A stretch of DNA of 64,000 bases. Origin: Breoghania sp037026715. Lineage in GTDB: Bacteria; Pseudomonadota; Alphaproteobacteria; Rhizobiales; Stappiaceae. The stretch lies in NCBI RefSeq assembly GCF_037026715.1, contig NZ_JBANCG010000002.1, positions 62,001 through 126,000 on the forward strand, written 5' to 3'. The notes beneath the pieces are model-generated. The model was not told the DNA's origin. It did not search any database and worked only from the letters and a program-made list of their open reading frames with translations. Each line of letters opens with the position of its first letter. Within the stretch, counting starts at the first letter, position 1. This document shows, one piece after another, positions 1 through 8,410 of the stretch. The position numbers were made by a program, and so were the translations under genes.

Positions 1-177
1 GCCGGCATGCTGGGTTTCGTCATCGCGACGATGGCGGCCTGCATCCTTGCCGTCCTCGTCTCCATCGGGCTCGGCTACGGCGCCGTCGTGGCGGTGCTCG
101 CCTGCTGGCTGACCGCCAACCTGGTCTTCATCCTCGTCGCCGCGCGCTGCGTGCAGGACTTCCCGCTGCGACGGTAG
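1..177 (+). CDS. C-terminal end of a small membrane protein (5' truncated)
   Basis: The reading frame is open from the first base and stops at TAG 175-177, giving the last 58 residues of a protein whose start lies outside the window. The visible part has two hydrophobic stretches (roughly residues 3-27 and 32-48) separated by a short Gly-Tyr-Gly turn, and ends in a short polar tail, CVQDFPLRR. This suits the end of a small inner-membrane protein. I do not recognise the family and no neighbour on the left is visible, so no function is offered. Confidence 0.6.
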   Translation, partial: AGMLGFVIATMAACILAVLVSIGLGYGAVVAVLACWLTANLVFILVAARCVQDFPLRR

Positions 178-303
178 GGCATGTGCTTCGAGAAGGCTCC
201 TCGCTCGAGGCAGTCCATCCCTCGAGACCGCCCTCCCGGGCCTCCTCAGAGCCCGGCTCGGAAATGGTATCGGGCCATCCGCTTTCGGCTATGCGCCTTC
301 ATA
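178..303. repeat. Degenerate family D half followed by family A flank
   Basis: The gap 178-534 has no gene. At about 205-250 it carries the family D signature (a CTCGAGAC...GGCCTCCTCAG stretch). This is followed at 250-303 by the flank seen beside other family A copies (GGAAATGGTATCGG, then GCGCCTTCATACCCCTCC). The D-then-A order is the same as at 34.4-34.7 kb. Confidence 0.5.
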
Positions 304-353
304 CCCCTCCGCCGTCATCACCCGGCTGCGTCCGGGCAATGACGGCGGAGGGG
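304..353. repeat. Family A palindromic intergenic repeat (short copy)
   Basis: CCCTCCGCCGTCAT...CCCGG and its mirror CCGGG...ATGACGGCGGAGGG face each other across the short centre CTGCGT. The same arms recur at 14975, 26227, 34577, 42820 and 45746. This copy has one hairpin where most others have two. Confidence 0.75.
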
Positions 354-534
354 CATGAGGGGAAAGAACTCGCGGTGAAGAGCCTGGCGCCGTTTCGCGC
401 AGAAAGACCCGCGACCCAACCGACTTCCTCCAGACCATGAAACGCTTCAGTCGGGCGCGGACCTCGCCCGCATATGCGAAACCGGCCGGAGCGTGAACCC
501 CGGCCGGCCGCAGTCTCGGTCCTCGAAAAAGGCC

Positions 535-2754
535 TCAGGCGGCCTTCTTTTCTTCCTGGGCCTCGGGGGCGAAGCGGGCGTAGAACGTCTCGCCGTTCTT
601 CGCCATTTCCCGCAAGAGCCTGTTCGGCTTGAAGCGCGGGCCCCATTTTTTCGTGAACTTCTTGCAAAGCTCCACGAAAGCCTCCGCCCCCATGCCGTCG
701 ATGTAGGAGAGCGTGCCGCCGGAATAGGGCGCGAAGCCGAAGCCGAGGATGGAGCCGACATCCGCCTCGCGCACGTCGGTGAGCACCTTTTCCTCAAAGC
801 ACCGCGCCGTCTCCAGCGCCTGGATGACCAGAAGCCGCTGCTTCAGCTCCGCCACGTCGAAGGCATCGGCCGATTTCGGCTTGCCGGCGACCTCGGGAAT
901 GCCGGGCCACAGATGCTTCTTGCCGCCTTCGGGGTAGTCGTAGAAGCCCTTGGCGTTCTTGCGGCCGAAGCGTTCCCGCTTGATCACCATCTCTTCCAGG
1001 ATGTTGTCGAGCGGCCCGGCCACATACTTGTCGCCCATGTCCTTGCGGGTGGCGGCGACGATCTTCCAGGCGAGATCGAGCGCCACCTCGTCGGCGAGCG
1101 ACAGCGGCCCGACCGGCATGCCGGCCATGCGGCCGACATTCTCGATCATCGCCGCCGGCACCCCGTCGCCCAGCATCATCAGGCCTTCGCGGATATAGGT
1201 CATCACCACGCGCGAGGTGTAGAAGCCTCTGGAGTCGTTCACCACGATCGGCGTCTTCTTGATGGCGCGGATGTAGTCGAGCGCCATGGCGAGGGCCTTG
1301 TCGCCCGTCTTCTTGCCCATGATCACTTCCACCAGCATCATCTTGTCGACGGGCGAGAAGAAGTGGATGCCGATGAAGTTCTTCGGCCGCTTGGAGGCCT
1401 CGGCAAGCGAGGTGATCGGCAGGGTGGAGGTGTTCGAGGCATAGATCGCACGCGACTTGATCACCGCCTCGGTCGCTTCCGTCACGCCCTTCTTGATGTC
1501 GCGATCCTCGAACACCGCCTCGATGATCAGGTCGCACGGCTCAAGATCGGCATAGTCGGCGGTCGGCGTGATGCGGGCGAGAAGCTTTTCCTTGTCTTCC
1601 GGCGTCGCCTTGCCGCGCTTCACCGCCTTCGACATCAGGTCGTCGGAATGGGCCTTGCCCTTTTCGGCCGCCGTCCTGTCGCGGTCGAGCAGGATCACGT
1701 CGATGCCCGCCTTGGCTGTGACGTAGGCGATGCCCGCGCCCATGAAGCCGGCGCCCAGAATGCCGACGGTCTTGATCTTGTTCGGGCGCTGGCCCTCGGG
1801 ACGCCGCGCGCCCTTGTTCAGCTCCTGCATGGAGACGAACAGCGAGCGGATCATCGCCGCCGCCTCGGGCGTCTGCAGGACATGGGCGAAGTAGCGGCTT
1901 TCCACCGTCAGCGCCTGATCCATCGGCAGCTGCAGGCCCTCGTAGACAGATTGCAGGATGCCGCGCGCGCCGGGGTAGTTGTCGGCCGTCTCGCGCCGGT
2001 AGATGGCGTTGGCCGCCGGCCAGAACTGGAACCCTTGCGCCGAGTAGATCGGCCCCGACGGCAGCTTGAAGCCCTTCTTGTCCCACGGCTTCACCGGATC
2101 GACGCCCGCCTTCAGCCGCTTCTTCGCCGCCTCGATGAGCTTTTTCTTCGGCGCGACCTCGTCGACGAGCCCCATGGCGAGCGCCTTCTTGCCGTCGAGC
2201 GTGCGGCCCTGCAGCAGGAACTGCAATCCGGCTTGCGCATCCGCCATGCGCATCACGCGCTGCGTGCCGCCGGCTCCGGGAAAGAGCCCGACCTTCACCT
2301 CCGGCAGCGCGATCTTGACCGCATCGGCGTCCGACGCCACGCGGGCATGGCAGGTCAGCGCCAGCTCCGTCGCCCCGCCCATGCAGGTGCCGTTGATCGC
2401 CGCCACCCACGGCTTGCCGCAGGTCTCGATCGCCCGGTAGAGAAGCGACATGCGCCGCGACTTCTCGAAAAGCTCTCGTGCCGCCGCTTCCGGGTCCTTG
2501 CCGCGCGTGGCATGGAACTGGCGCAGCAGCCCCTCCAGCATGGTCAGGTCCGCCCCGCCGGAGAAGCTTCCCTCCTTGCCGGACGTGACGACGACGCCCT
2601 TGACCGCGTCGTCAGTGACGGTCGCCTTCAGGATCGCTTCGAGCTCGTCCATCACCTCCATGTCGAACACGTTCATCGACTTGCCCGGCATGTCCCAGGT
2701 GACCAGCGCGATGCCGTCGGCATCCGTTTCTAGCGTGAAGTTCTTGTAAGCCAT
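535..2754 (-). CDS. fadJ: Fused enoyl-CoA hydratase / 3-hydroxyacyl-CoA dehydrogenase
   Basis: Trifunctional-type alpha subunit of beta-oxidation (739 aa): it hydrates enoyl-CoA and oxidises 3-hydroxyacyl-CoA with NAD in the cytoplasm. The N-terminal crotonase domain (about 1-200) carries both acid sites, in GGATELALTC and LPEVKVGLFPGAGGTQR. The dehydrogenase half begins near residue 330 with the Rossmann motif GILGAGFMGAGIA and continues with IGIHFFSPVDKM, the site of the catalytic His. The ATG at 2754 (MAYKNF) is chosen over an upstream in-frame ATG because AGGGAGG lies 7 bases before it. The thiolase gene ends 20 bp upstream on the same strand, so the two are very probably one operon and form the usual alpha/beta pair. 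Family is certain; fadJ versus fadB naming is a convention. Confidence 0.93.
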   Translation of the reverse strand: MAYKNFTLETDADGIALVTWDMPGKSMNVFDMEVMDELEAILKATVTDDAVKGVVVTSGKEGSFSGGADLTMLEGLLRQFHATRGKDPEAAARELFEKSRRMSLLYRAIETCGKPWVAAINGTCMGGATELALTCHARVASDADAVKIALPEVKVGLFPGAGGTQRVMRMADAQAGLQFLLQGRTLDGKKALAMGLVDEVAPKKKLIEAAKKRLKAGVDPVKPWDKKGFKLPSGPIYSAQGFQFWPAANAIYRRETADNYPGARGILQSVYEGLQLPMDQALTVESRYFAHVLQTPEAAAMIRSLFVSMQELNKGARRPEGQRPNKIKTVGILGAGFMGAGIAYVTAKAGIDVILLDRDRTAAEKGKAHSDDLMSKAVKRGKATPEDKEKLLARITPTADYADLEPCDLIIEAVFEDRDIKKGVTEATEAVIKSRAIYASNTSTLPITSLAEASKRPKNFIGIHFFSPVDKMMLVEVIMGKKTGDKALAMALDYIRAIKKTPIVVNDSRGFYTSRVVMTYIREGLMMLGDGVPAAMIENVGRMAGMPVGPLSLADEVALDLAWKIVAATRKDMGDKYVAGPLDNILEEMVIKRERFGRKNAKGFYDYPEGGKKHLWPGIPEVAGKPKSADAFDVAELKQRLLVIQALETARCFEEKVLTDVREADVGSILGFGFAPYSGGTLSYIDGMGAEAFVELCKKFTKKWGPRFKPNRLLREMAKNGETFYARFAPEAQEEKKAA

Positions 2755-2774
2755 TGGTTCTGCCTCCCTGGTCT

Positions 2775-3983
2775 CTAAACGCGCTCGATGATCGTGGCGG
2801 TGCCCATGCCGGCGCCGATGCACAGGGTGACGAGCGCCACATTGAGATCGCGCCGCTCCAGCTCGTCCAGCACCGTGCCGAGGATCATCGCGCCCGTGGC
2901 CCCCAGCGGGTGGCCCATGGCGATCGCGCCGCCGTTGACGTTGACGATATCCTCATCAAGATCCAGCGCCTGCCGGTAGCGCAGCACGACGGAGGCGAAC
3001 GCCTCGTTGATCTCGAACAGGTCGATGTCCTTGACCGACATCTTCGCCCGCTTCAACAGCTTCTCCGTCACGTCCACCGGGCCCGTCAGCATCAGCGCCG
3101 GATCGGAGCCGATATTGGCAAACGCCCTGATGCGGGCACGCGGCTTCAGCCCCGCCGCCTTGCCGCCCTTGCGGTTGCCGATGAGCACGGCGGAGGCACC
3201 GTCCACGATGCCCGACGAATTGCCCGCGTGGTGGATATGGGTGACCGTCTCCACCTCCGGATGCGCCTGCACGGCGACCGCGTCGAACCCGCCCATCGAG
3301 CCCATCAGCTCAAACGATGCGTTGAGCGAGGCGAGCGACTGCATGTCGGTGTCGGGGCGCATGTGCTCGTCACGGTCCAGAAGGGTGATGCCGTTGATGT
3401 CCTTCACCGGCACGACGGAGTTCTTGAAGTAGCCCTTCTTCCAGGCGTGTGCTGCGCGCTTCTGACTTTCCACCGCATAGGCATCCACGTCGTCGCGCGA
3501 GAAGCCGTACTTGGAGGCGATGAGGTCGGCGGAAACGCCCTGCGGCATGAAGTAGGAGGGAAGCGCCACCTGCGGGTCCACCGCCCAGGCGCCGCCCGAG
3601 GCGCCGATGCCGATGCGGCTCATGCTCTCCACGCCGCCGGATACGACGAGATCGTGCTGGCCGGTCATCACCTGGCTCGCGCCCATGTTCACCGCATCGA
3701 GGCCGGAGGCGCAGAAGCGGTTGATCTGTATGCCGGGCACCGAATTGTCGTAGCCGGCCGCGAACACGGCGGCGCGGGCGATGTCGCCGCCGGCTTCGCC
3801 GATCGGATCGACGCAGCCGAGGATCACGTCATCGACGAGTTTCGTGTCGAGGCCGTTGCGGTCCTCGATCGCCTCAAGCGTCGATGCCGCCAGCCGCACG
3901 GCGGGCACCTCATGCAGCGCGCCGTCCTTCTTGCCGCGTCCGCGCGGGGTGCGGACATGATCGTAGATGTAAGCTTCGGGCAT
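2775..3983 (-). CDS. Acetyl-CoA C-acyltransferase (thiolase)
   Basis: Thiolase of 402 aa that cleaves 3-ketoacyl-CoA to acetyl-CoA and a shortened acyl-CoA. The nucleophilic Cys is in NRFCASGLDAVNMG (about residue 91). The His of the GGAIAMGHPLGATGA motif and the second active-site Cys in LCIGAGMGTA are both present near the C-terminus. The start is the ATG at 3983 (MPEAYIYDH); the 63-residue upstream extension is arginine-rich, lacks family similarity and runs into the dehydrogenase gene. The gene sits 35 bp after the acyl-CoA dehydrogenase and 20 bp before the hydratase/dehydrogenase, giving three consecutive beta-oxidation steps on one transcript. Substrate chain length cannot be read from the sequence. 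Confidence 0.93.
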   Translation of the reverse strand: MPEAYIYDHVRTPRGRGKKDGALHEVPAVRLAASTLEAIEDRNGLDTKLVDDVILGCVDPIGEAGGDIARAAVFAAGYDNSVPGIQINRFCASGLDAVNMGASQVMTGQHDLVVSGGVESMSRIGIGASGGAWAVDPQVALPSYFMPQGVSADLIASKYGFSRDDVDAYAVESQKRAAHAWKKGYFKNSVVPVKDINGITLLDRDEHMRPDTDMQSLASLNASFELMGSMGGFDAVAVQAHPEVETVTHIHHAGNSSGIVDGASAVLIGNRKGGKAAGLKPRARIRAFANIGSDPALMLTGPVDVTEKLLKRAKMSVKDIDLFEINEAFASVVLRYRQALDLDEDIVNVNGGAIAMGHPLGATGAMILGTVLDELERRDLNVALVTLCIGAGMGTATIIERV

Positions 3984-4018
3984 GGATCTCTCCCGTTTTT
4001 TGAGGTCGCGCACGGGCC

Positions 4019-5176
4019 CTAAAGGCTGCGGGCGATCAGCACCTTCATGATTTCGTTGGTGCCCGCGTAGATGCGCTGGATGCGCGCGTCCTGGTACATG
4101 CGGGCGATCGGGTATTCGGTCATGTAGCCGTAGCCGCCATGCAGCTGCAGGCACTCGTCGACGACCTTGCACTGCAGGTCGGTCGTCCAGTACTTGGCCA
4201 TCGATGCCGTCGTCGGATCGAGTTCGCCCTTGATATGGCGGGCGATGCAGTGGTCGACGAAGACCCGGCCGATGGTCGCCTCGCTCTTCAGTTCGGCGAG
4301 CTTGAACTGGGTGTTCTGGAAATCGAGAATGCGCTTGCCGAAGGCCTTGCGCTCCTTGACGTAGTCGATGGTCACGCGCAGCGCGCGTTCCACCATCGCC
4401 ATCGCCTGGATCGCGACGAGAAGGCGCTCCTGCGGCAGCTGTTCCATCAGCTGGTAGAAGCCGCGGCCTTCTTCCGGCCCGAGCAGCGCATCCGCCGGCA
4501 CGCGCACCTCGTCGAAGAACAGTTCCGACGTGTCGTTGCCCTTCAGCCCGATCTTGTCGAGGTTGCGCCCGCGCCTGAAGCCGCTGACCTCGTCCGTCTC
4601 CACGACGAACAGCGAGGTGCCCTTGGCGCCCTGGGAGGGGTCGGTCTTGGCGACCACGATGATCAGGTTGGCGAGCTGGCCATTGGTGATGAAGGTCTTC
4701 TGGCCGTTCAGCACGTAGTGGTTGCCGTCCTTGACCGCCGTCGTGCGCACGCCCTGCAGGTCGGAACCGGCGGCGGGCTCCGTCATGGCGATTGCGCCGA
4801 TGTAGTCGCCGGAGACGAGCTTCGGCAGCCAGCGCTTCTTCTGGTCCTCCGAGCCGTAATGGGCGATGTAGGGGGCGACGATGGTGGAGTGCAGCGGCAC
4901 GCCGAAATGGTCGAGCCCGGTCTCGCCGAGCGCATGCGCGATCACCGCGTCATGGGCGAACGTTCCGCCGGCGCCGCCATAGGCCTCGTCGATTTCCGCG
5001 CACAGCAGGCCGGCATTACCGGTCTTCTTCCACGCTTCGCGCGTCACGCTGCCGGCTTCGACGAAGTCCTCGTAGTCCGGGGCGATCTCCTGTTCGAGAA
5101 ACCGTCGCGTCGCCGCGTCGAGCAGGATCAGGTCTTCATCCATCCAGTCCGGACGCGGCACTTCAATGGCGCTCAT
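4019..5176 (-). CDS. Acyl-CoA dehydrogenase (IVD/LCAD-like catalytic base)
   Basis: FAD acyl-CoA dehydrogenase of 385 aa, first step of the beta-oxidation block. The FAD/substrate motif AIAMTEPAAGSDLQG and the C-terminal signature GGYGYMTEYPIARMYQDARI are typical. At the usual C-terminal catalytic Glu site the protein reads IYAGTNEI, with Ala in place of Glu. A Glu occurs instead in QLPQERLLVAIQAM, the place used as base by isovaleryl-CoA and long-chain dehydrogenases. This suggests branched or long substrates, which fits a LiuR-type regulator upstream. The ATG at 5176 is followed directly by the family N-terminus. The thiolase starts 35 bp downstream. Confidence 0.92.
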   Translation of the reverse strand: MSAIEVPRPDWMDEDLILLDAATRRFLEQEIAPDYEDFVEAGSVTREAWKKTGNAGLLCAEIDEAYGGAGGTFAHDAVIAHALGETGLDHFGVPLHSTIVAPYIAHYGSEDQKKRWLPKLVSGDYIGAIAMTEPAAGSDLQGVRTTAVKDGNHYVLNGQKTFITNGQLANLIIVVAKTDPSQGAKGTSLFVVETDEVSGFRRGRNLDKIGLKGNDTSELFFDEVRVPADALLGPEEGRGFYQLMEQLPQERLLVAIQAMAMVERALRVTIDYVKERKAFGKRILDFQNTQFKLAELKSEATIGRVFVDHCIARHIKGELDPTTASMAKYWTTDLQCKVVDECLQLHGGYGYMTEYPIARMYQDARIQRIYAGTNEIMKVLIARSL

Positions 5177-5318
5177 TCGGCAATTTCCTCCCGATCAATA
5201 TGTCTTGTCCGTTGCAAAAACCGGCCTCCCCGCCGGTTCCGTGATGCGTGTCGTGCGTTCGCACCTCACTTCTTTTCAGGCCGGGATGATACGCCCGGCA
5301 AGTGCCGCCCGCTCAGTT

Positions 5319-5419
5319 GTCATCCCCGCGCAGGCGGGGATCCAGCAACCACAGGATCACGCTGTGTGGCGCGCCATCCGCCTCACGGCGTGCTGGATTC
5401 CCGCCTTCGCGGGAATGAC
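5319..5419. repeat. Family B paired-hairpin repeat
   Basis: Two hairpins face each other: GTCATCCCCGCGCAGGCGGG-type on the left and CCCGCCTTCGCGGGAATGAC on the right. The left one is followed by GATCCAGCAACCAC and the right one preceded by GTGCTGGATT. Sister copies lie at 14800 and 20771. Confidence 0.8.
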
Positions 5420-5457
5420 AACCGGGGGCGTGCCGTCTCCCGTGCCCCACCACTTGC

Positions 5458-5600
5458 ACCCCCTCTCCCCCCTTGCGGGGGAGATGTCGGCGAAGCCGAC
5501 AGAGGGGGGCAAGGCCGCTTGCTCCGAACCTGCCGCCACCCCCCTCTGTCACGCGAAGGGCGCGACATCTCCCCCACAAGGGGGGAGAGGGGAGCAAGCG
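5458..5600. repeat. Family C paired palindromic repeat
   Basis: Left unit CCCCTCTCCCCCCTTGCGGG then GAGATGTCGGCGAAGCCGAC and AGAGGGGGG. The right unit is its inverted partner, with the spacer CTTGCTCCGAACCTGCCGC between. The same composite recurs at 15366 (half), 18861, 19087, 26458 and 42552. The end of this copy lies about 10 bases from the stop of the dehydrogenase gene at 5611, so it is its 3' untranslated region. Confidence 0.8.
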
Positions 5601-5610
5601 GTCAAATCTC

Positions 5611-7407
5611 TCAGAACGCCTCCGCCGCCAGTTCCATCACCGTGTCGGCACCTGCCTGAATGCGGGCGAGCCGGGTGGTCGTTTCCGGCATCATCCGTTC
5701 CATGTAGAAGCGCGCCAGCACCAGCTTGGTCTTGTAGAACTCCTCCTTGCCCGCGGCGCCCTCCGCCAGCTTGCCCTCCGCCACCTGCGCGATCTTCGCC
5801 CACATGTATCCCATGGCGACGAGGCCGAAGAGGTGCATGTAGTCGGTCGAGCCGGCGCCCGCGTTGTCGGGCTTGGCCATGGCATTCTGCATGAACCACA
5901 TGGTGGCCTTCTGCAGGTCCTCAAGTCCGGATTTCAAAGACGTGACCAGCGGCGCCAGCTTCTCGTCGCCGCCGGCCTCCTGAAGGAAGGTGCCGACCTC
6001 GTTGAAGAAGCCCATCACCGCGCGCCCGCCATTGGCCGGCAGCTTGCGGCCCACAAGGTCCAGCGCCTGGATGCCGTTCGCACCCTCGTAGATCATGGAA
6101 ATGCGCGCATCGCGCACGAACTGCTCCATGCCCCATTCCGCGATATAGCCGTGCCCGCCGAACATCTGCTGGGCGACGACTGCGTTGTCGAAGCCCTTGT
6201 CGGTGAGCACGCCCTTCAGCACCGGCGTCATCAGCCCCATCATGTCGTCGCCGGCCTGGCGCGCCTTCTCGTCGTCGGAGCGGTGCGAGACGTCGCCGTT
6301 GAGCGAGGTCCACAGAACGAGCGCGCGCGCCGCCTCGTTGAAGGCGCGGATGGAGAGAAGCGCCCGGCGCACGTCCGGGTGCACGATGATCGGATCGGCC
6401 GCCTTGTCCGGCGCCTTGGGGCCCGACAGTGCGCGGCCCTGCAACCGGTCCTTCGCGTAGATCACGGCGTTCTGGTAGGCGACTTCCGACTGCGACAGGC
6501 CCTGCACGGCGACGCCGAGCCGCGCCTCGTTCATCATTGTGAACATGGCGCGCAGGCCCTTGTTCTCCTCGCCGACAAGCCATCCCGTCGCCCCGTCATA
6601 GTTCATGACGCAGGTCGAGTTGCCGTGGATGCCCATCTTCTCTTCCAGCGAGCCGCACATCACGCCGTTGCGGCTGCCGAGCGATCCGTCCTCGCCGATC
6701 ATGAACTTCGGCACGACGAACAGCGAAATGCCCTTGGTACCGGCCGGCGCGCCCTCGATGCGGGCGAGAACGAGATGGATGATGTTCTCCGACAGGTCGT
6801 GCTCGCCGGCGGAAATGAAGATCTTGGTGCCGGAAATGGCGTAGGAGCCGTCGCCGTTCGGCACCGCCTTGGTGCGGATGAGGCCCAGATCCGTGCCGCA
6901 ATGGGGCTCGGTCAGGTTCATCGTGCCGGTCCACGCGCCGGACATCATGTTCGGCAGGTAGTGCTGCTTCTGCGCGTCAGACCCATGCACCTGAAGCGCC
7001 GCGATCGCGCCCTGCGTCAGGCCCGGATACATGGAAAACGCCATGTTGGCCGAGCACAGAAACTCGTTCATGGAGACGGTGAGCGTGTGCGGCAGGTCCT
7101 GTCCGCCGTAGTCGGGATCGGCCGAAAGCCCGATCCAGCCGCCCTCGGCGAACTGGGTGAAGGCTTCCTTGAAACCCTTGGGCGTCGTCACCGAACCGTC
7201 GTCGGCGCGCGTGCAGCCCTCGCGGTCGCCCGACTGGTTGAGCGGCTGGACGACTTCTTCCGCCAGCTTGGCGCCCTCGTTGAGGATCGCCTCCACGAGA
7301 TCGGGCGTGGCGTCGGCAAAGCCGGGCAGGTTGGAATAGCGGTCCATGCCGAACACGTCGTTCAGCAGGAAAAGGGTGTCTTCGACCGGAGCGCGATAGC
7401 TTGGCAA
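5611..7407 (-). CDS. Acyl-CoA dehydrogenase, large DmdC-like type
   Basis: Acyl-CoA dehydrogenase of 598 aa, the long subgroup with an extra C-terminal domain that includes the DmdC methylthiopropanoyl-CoA dehydrogenases. Visible motifs are MNLTEPHCGTDLGLIRTKA for FAD and substrate, and RISMIYEGANGIQALDLVG, with the conventional catalytic Glu in IYEGANG. The last 120 residues form the helical extra domain. The start is ATG 7407 (MPSYRAPVED). A LiuR-like palindrome lies 77 bp upstream, identical in its arms to one before the merR gene. The 434-bp gap to the next dehydrogenase holds repeats B and C, so the downstream genes may have their own promoter. Exact substrate is unknown; other members act on medium-chain acyl-CoA. 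Confidence 0.9.
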   Translation of the reverse strand: MPSYRAPVEDTLFLLNDVFGMDRYSNLPGFADATPDLVEAILNEGAKLAEEVVQPLNQSGDREGCTRADDGSVTTPKGFKEAFTQFAEGGWIGLSADPDYGGQDLPHTLTVSMNEFLCSANMAFSMYPGLTQGAIAALQVHGSDAQKQHYLPNMMSGAWTGTMNLTEPHCGTDLGLIRTKAVPNGDGSYAISGTKIFISAGEHDLSENIIHLVLARIEGAPAGTKGISLFVVPKFMIGEDGSLGSRNGVMCGSLEEKMGIHGNSTCVMNYDGATGWLVGEENKGLRAMFTMMNEARLGVAVQGLSQSEVAYQNAVIYAKDRLQGRALSGPKAPDKAADPIIVHPDVRRALLSIRAFNEAARALVLWTSLNGDVSHRSDDEKARQAGDDMMGLMTPVLKGVLTDKGFDNAVVAQQMFGGHGYIAEWGMEQFVRDARISMIYEGANGIQALDLVGRKLPANGGRAVMGFFNEVGTFLQEAGGDEKLAPLVTSLKSGLEDLQKATMWFMQNAMAKPDNAGAGSTDYMHLFGLVAMGYMWAKIAQVAEGKLAEGAAGKEEFYKTKLVLARFYMERMMPETTTRLARIQAGADTVMELAAEAF

Positions 7408-7483
7408 AACTCGTTCCTCCCGAGGCTGGCCCGCCGCGCGGCTTGTTGCCGGGGCGGCCCGTAACAGTTGCCTGCACGTAACA

Positions 7484-7501
7484 TTACGTTTGCGTAAACG
7501 T
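7484..7501. promoter_or_regulatory. LiuR-like operator before the acyl-CoA dehydrogenase
   Basis: TTACGTTTGCGTAAACGT contains the inverted repeat TTACG-N4-CGTAA, overlapped by ACGTTT-N4-AAACGT. It lies 77-94 bp upstream of the dehydrogenase start (7407) and downstream of merR. A near-identical copy lies before merR. The assignment to the MerR protein is inference from this pairing and from the AC/GT-rich palindromes known for LiuR-type regulators. Confidence 0.65.
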
Positions 7502-7542
7502 CAACTCCCCATATGCCCGATCCGTTCCCCTCCCGGAAACGG

Positions 7543-8007
7543 TCACTTTTCCGAGGCTTCCTTCTGCTTCAGCATGCCGGACACGACCTCCACCGTGCGC
7601 GACAGCTCGTCGATCGCCTGCTCGATATGGCTCTTCTGCTGCTTCAAAACGTCGATCTGCTGGTTGAACTTGTCCAGCGCCACGCGCAGTTGCACCACCT
7701 GTCCGTCGCGCAGGTCGTAGAGATCGAGCATGTCGCAGATCTCGTTCAGCGAGAAGCCGACCTGCTTGCCCATCAGCACCAGCTTCAGCCGCGCCCTGTC
7801 GCGCCGGTTGTAGAGCCGGTTCTGGCCGTCGCGCCGGGGGTTGATCAGCCCCTTGTCCTCGTAGAAGCGCAGGGTGCGCAGCGTGACGCCGAACTCCTTG
7901 GCGAGTTCGCCGATGGTGAAGGTCGTCTTCTTGTTGCCGGTCTCGTCGGTGGAGGCCATCGCGGTGACGATGTCGCCTTCCATCGATAGTGCTTCGCTCA
8001 TTGGCAT
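7543..8007 (-). CDS. MerR-family regulator, LiuR-like
   Basis: Transcription regulator of 154 aa. The N-terminal winged helix reads FTIGELAKEFGVTLRTLRFY followed by EDKGLINPRRDGQNRLYNRR, the MerR signature. The C-terminal half is a coiled-coil dimerisation helix (VALDKFNQQIDVLKQQKSHI and on). No metal-binding Cys is present, which points to an organic effector such as an acyl-CoA, as in LiuR-type members that control fatty or branched-chain acid breakdown. ATG 8007 (MPMSEAL) is preferred: AGGAAGAG lies just before it, whereas the longer frame is proline-rich. The gene lies upstream of acyl-CoA dehydrogenase genes on the same strand, and identical palindromes flank it, so autoregulation plus control of the block is likely. 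Confidence 0.85.
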   Translation of the reverse strand: MPMSEALSMEGDIVTAMASTDETGNKKTTFTIGELAKEFGVTLRTLRFYEDKGLINPRRDGQNRLYNRRDRARLKLVLMGKQVGFSLNEICDMLDLYDLRDGQVVQLRVALDKFNQQIDVLKQQKSHIEQAIDELSRTVEVVSGMLKQKEASEK

Positions 8008-8410
8008 TGTCTCTTCCTGCAAGGGCCGCGCGCGTGAAGGCTCCAAAGGAGGCGGACGCGCCGGCCGGCCGCTTGGCATCCGGTTTGACGCCCGTGATAG
8101 CTTACGTTCGCGTAAACGTCCAGCGCCGGACCGGCGACAAGCCGATCTGCCGCAGCGACAGCGGCGCCCGCCCCGTTCCCGGCGCCGCGCCGAAAGCCCC
8201 GTGCCGGGGTTGTGGCAGCGCCTATGGTTAACCGGATTTGACCGCAGTGTTCCGCCAAATGGGGATCATTAACCCGGCGTTTACCCTGAAAGGAGGAAAT
8301 TGGCGATGAAAAGGCGCATCGGAATTTGCGCTCACACGTCGGTTTGCAGGCGCGCCAGGTCCTGACGCGTTCGAGATGCCTGACAGGATGACGGATAGCG
8401 GGGACTGCTC
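8008..8410. other. Divergent promoter region between merR and the PodJ-like gene
   Basis: There is no gene here. It holds the merR-side operator at 8102-8119 and, on the other strand, the leader of the PodJ-like gene. No terminator or repeat family member is visible. Confidence 0.5.
8102..8119. promoter_or_regulatory. LiuR-like operator before merR
   Basis: TTACGTTCGCGTAAACGT differs from the copy at 7484-7501 by one base in the spacer. It is 95 bp upstream of the merR ATG, so it is well placed for autoregulation. Confidence 0.65.

Noticed and set aside
493..2733. 746-codon plus-strand frame opposite the hydratase/dehydrogenase
   Set aside because: It is the antisense shadow of a clearly recognised enzyme; rich in Arg/His/Asp and without family features.
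5319..5419. Family B elements read as CRISPR repeats
   Set aside because: They are two facing hairpins with one short centre, scattered singly in the window, without regular spacers.
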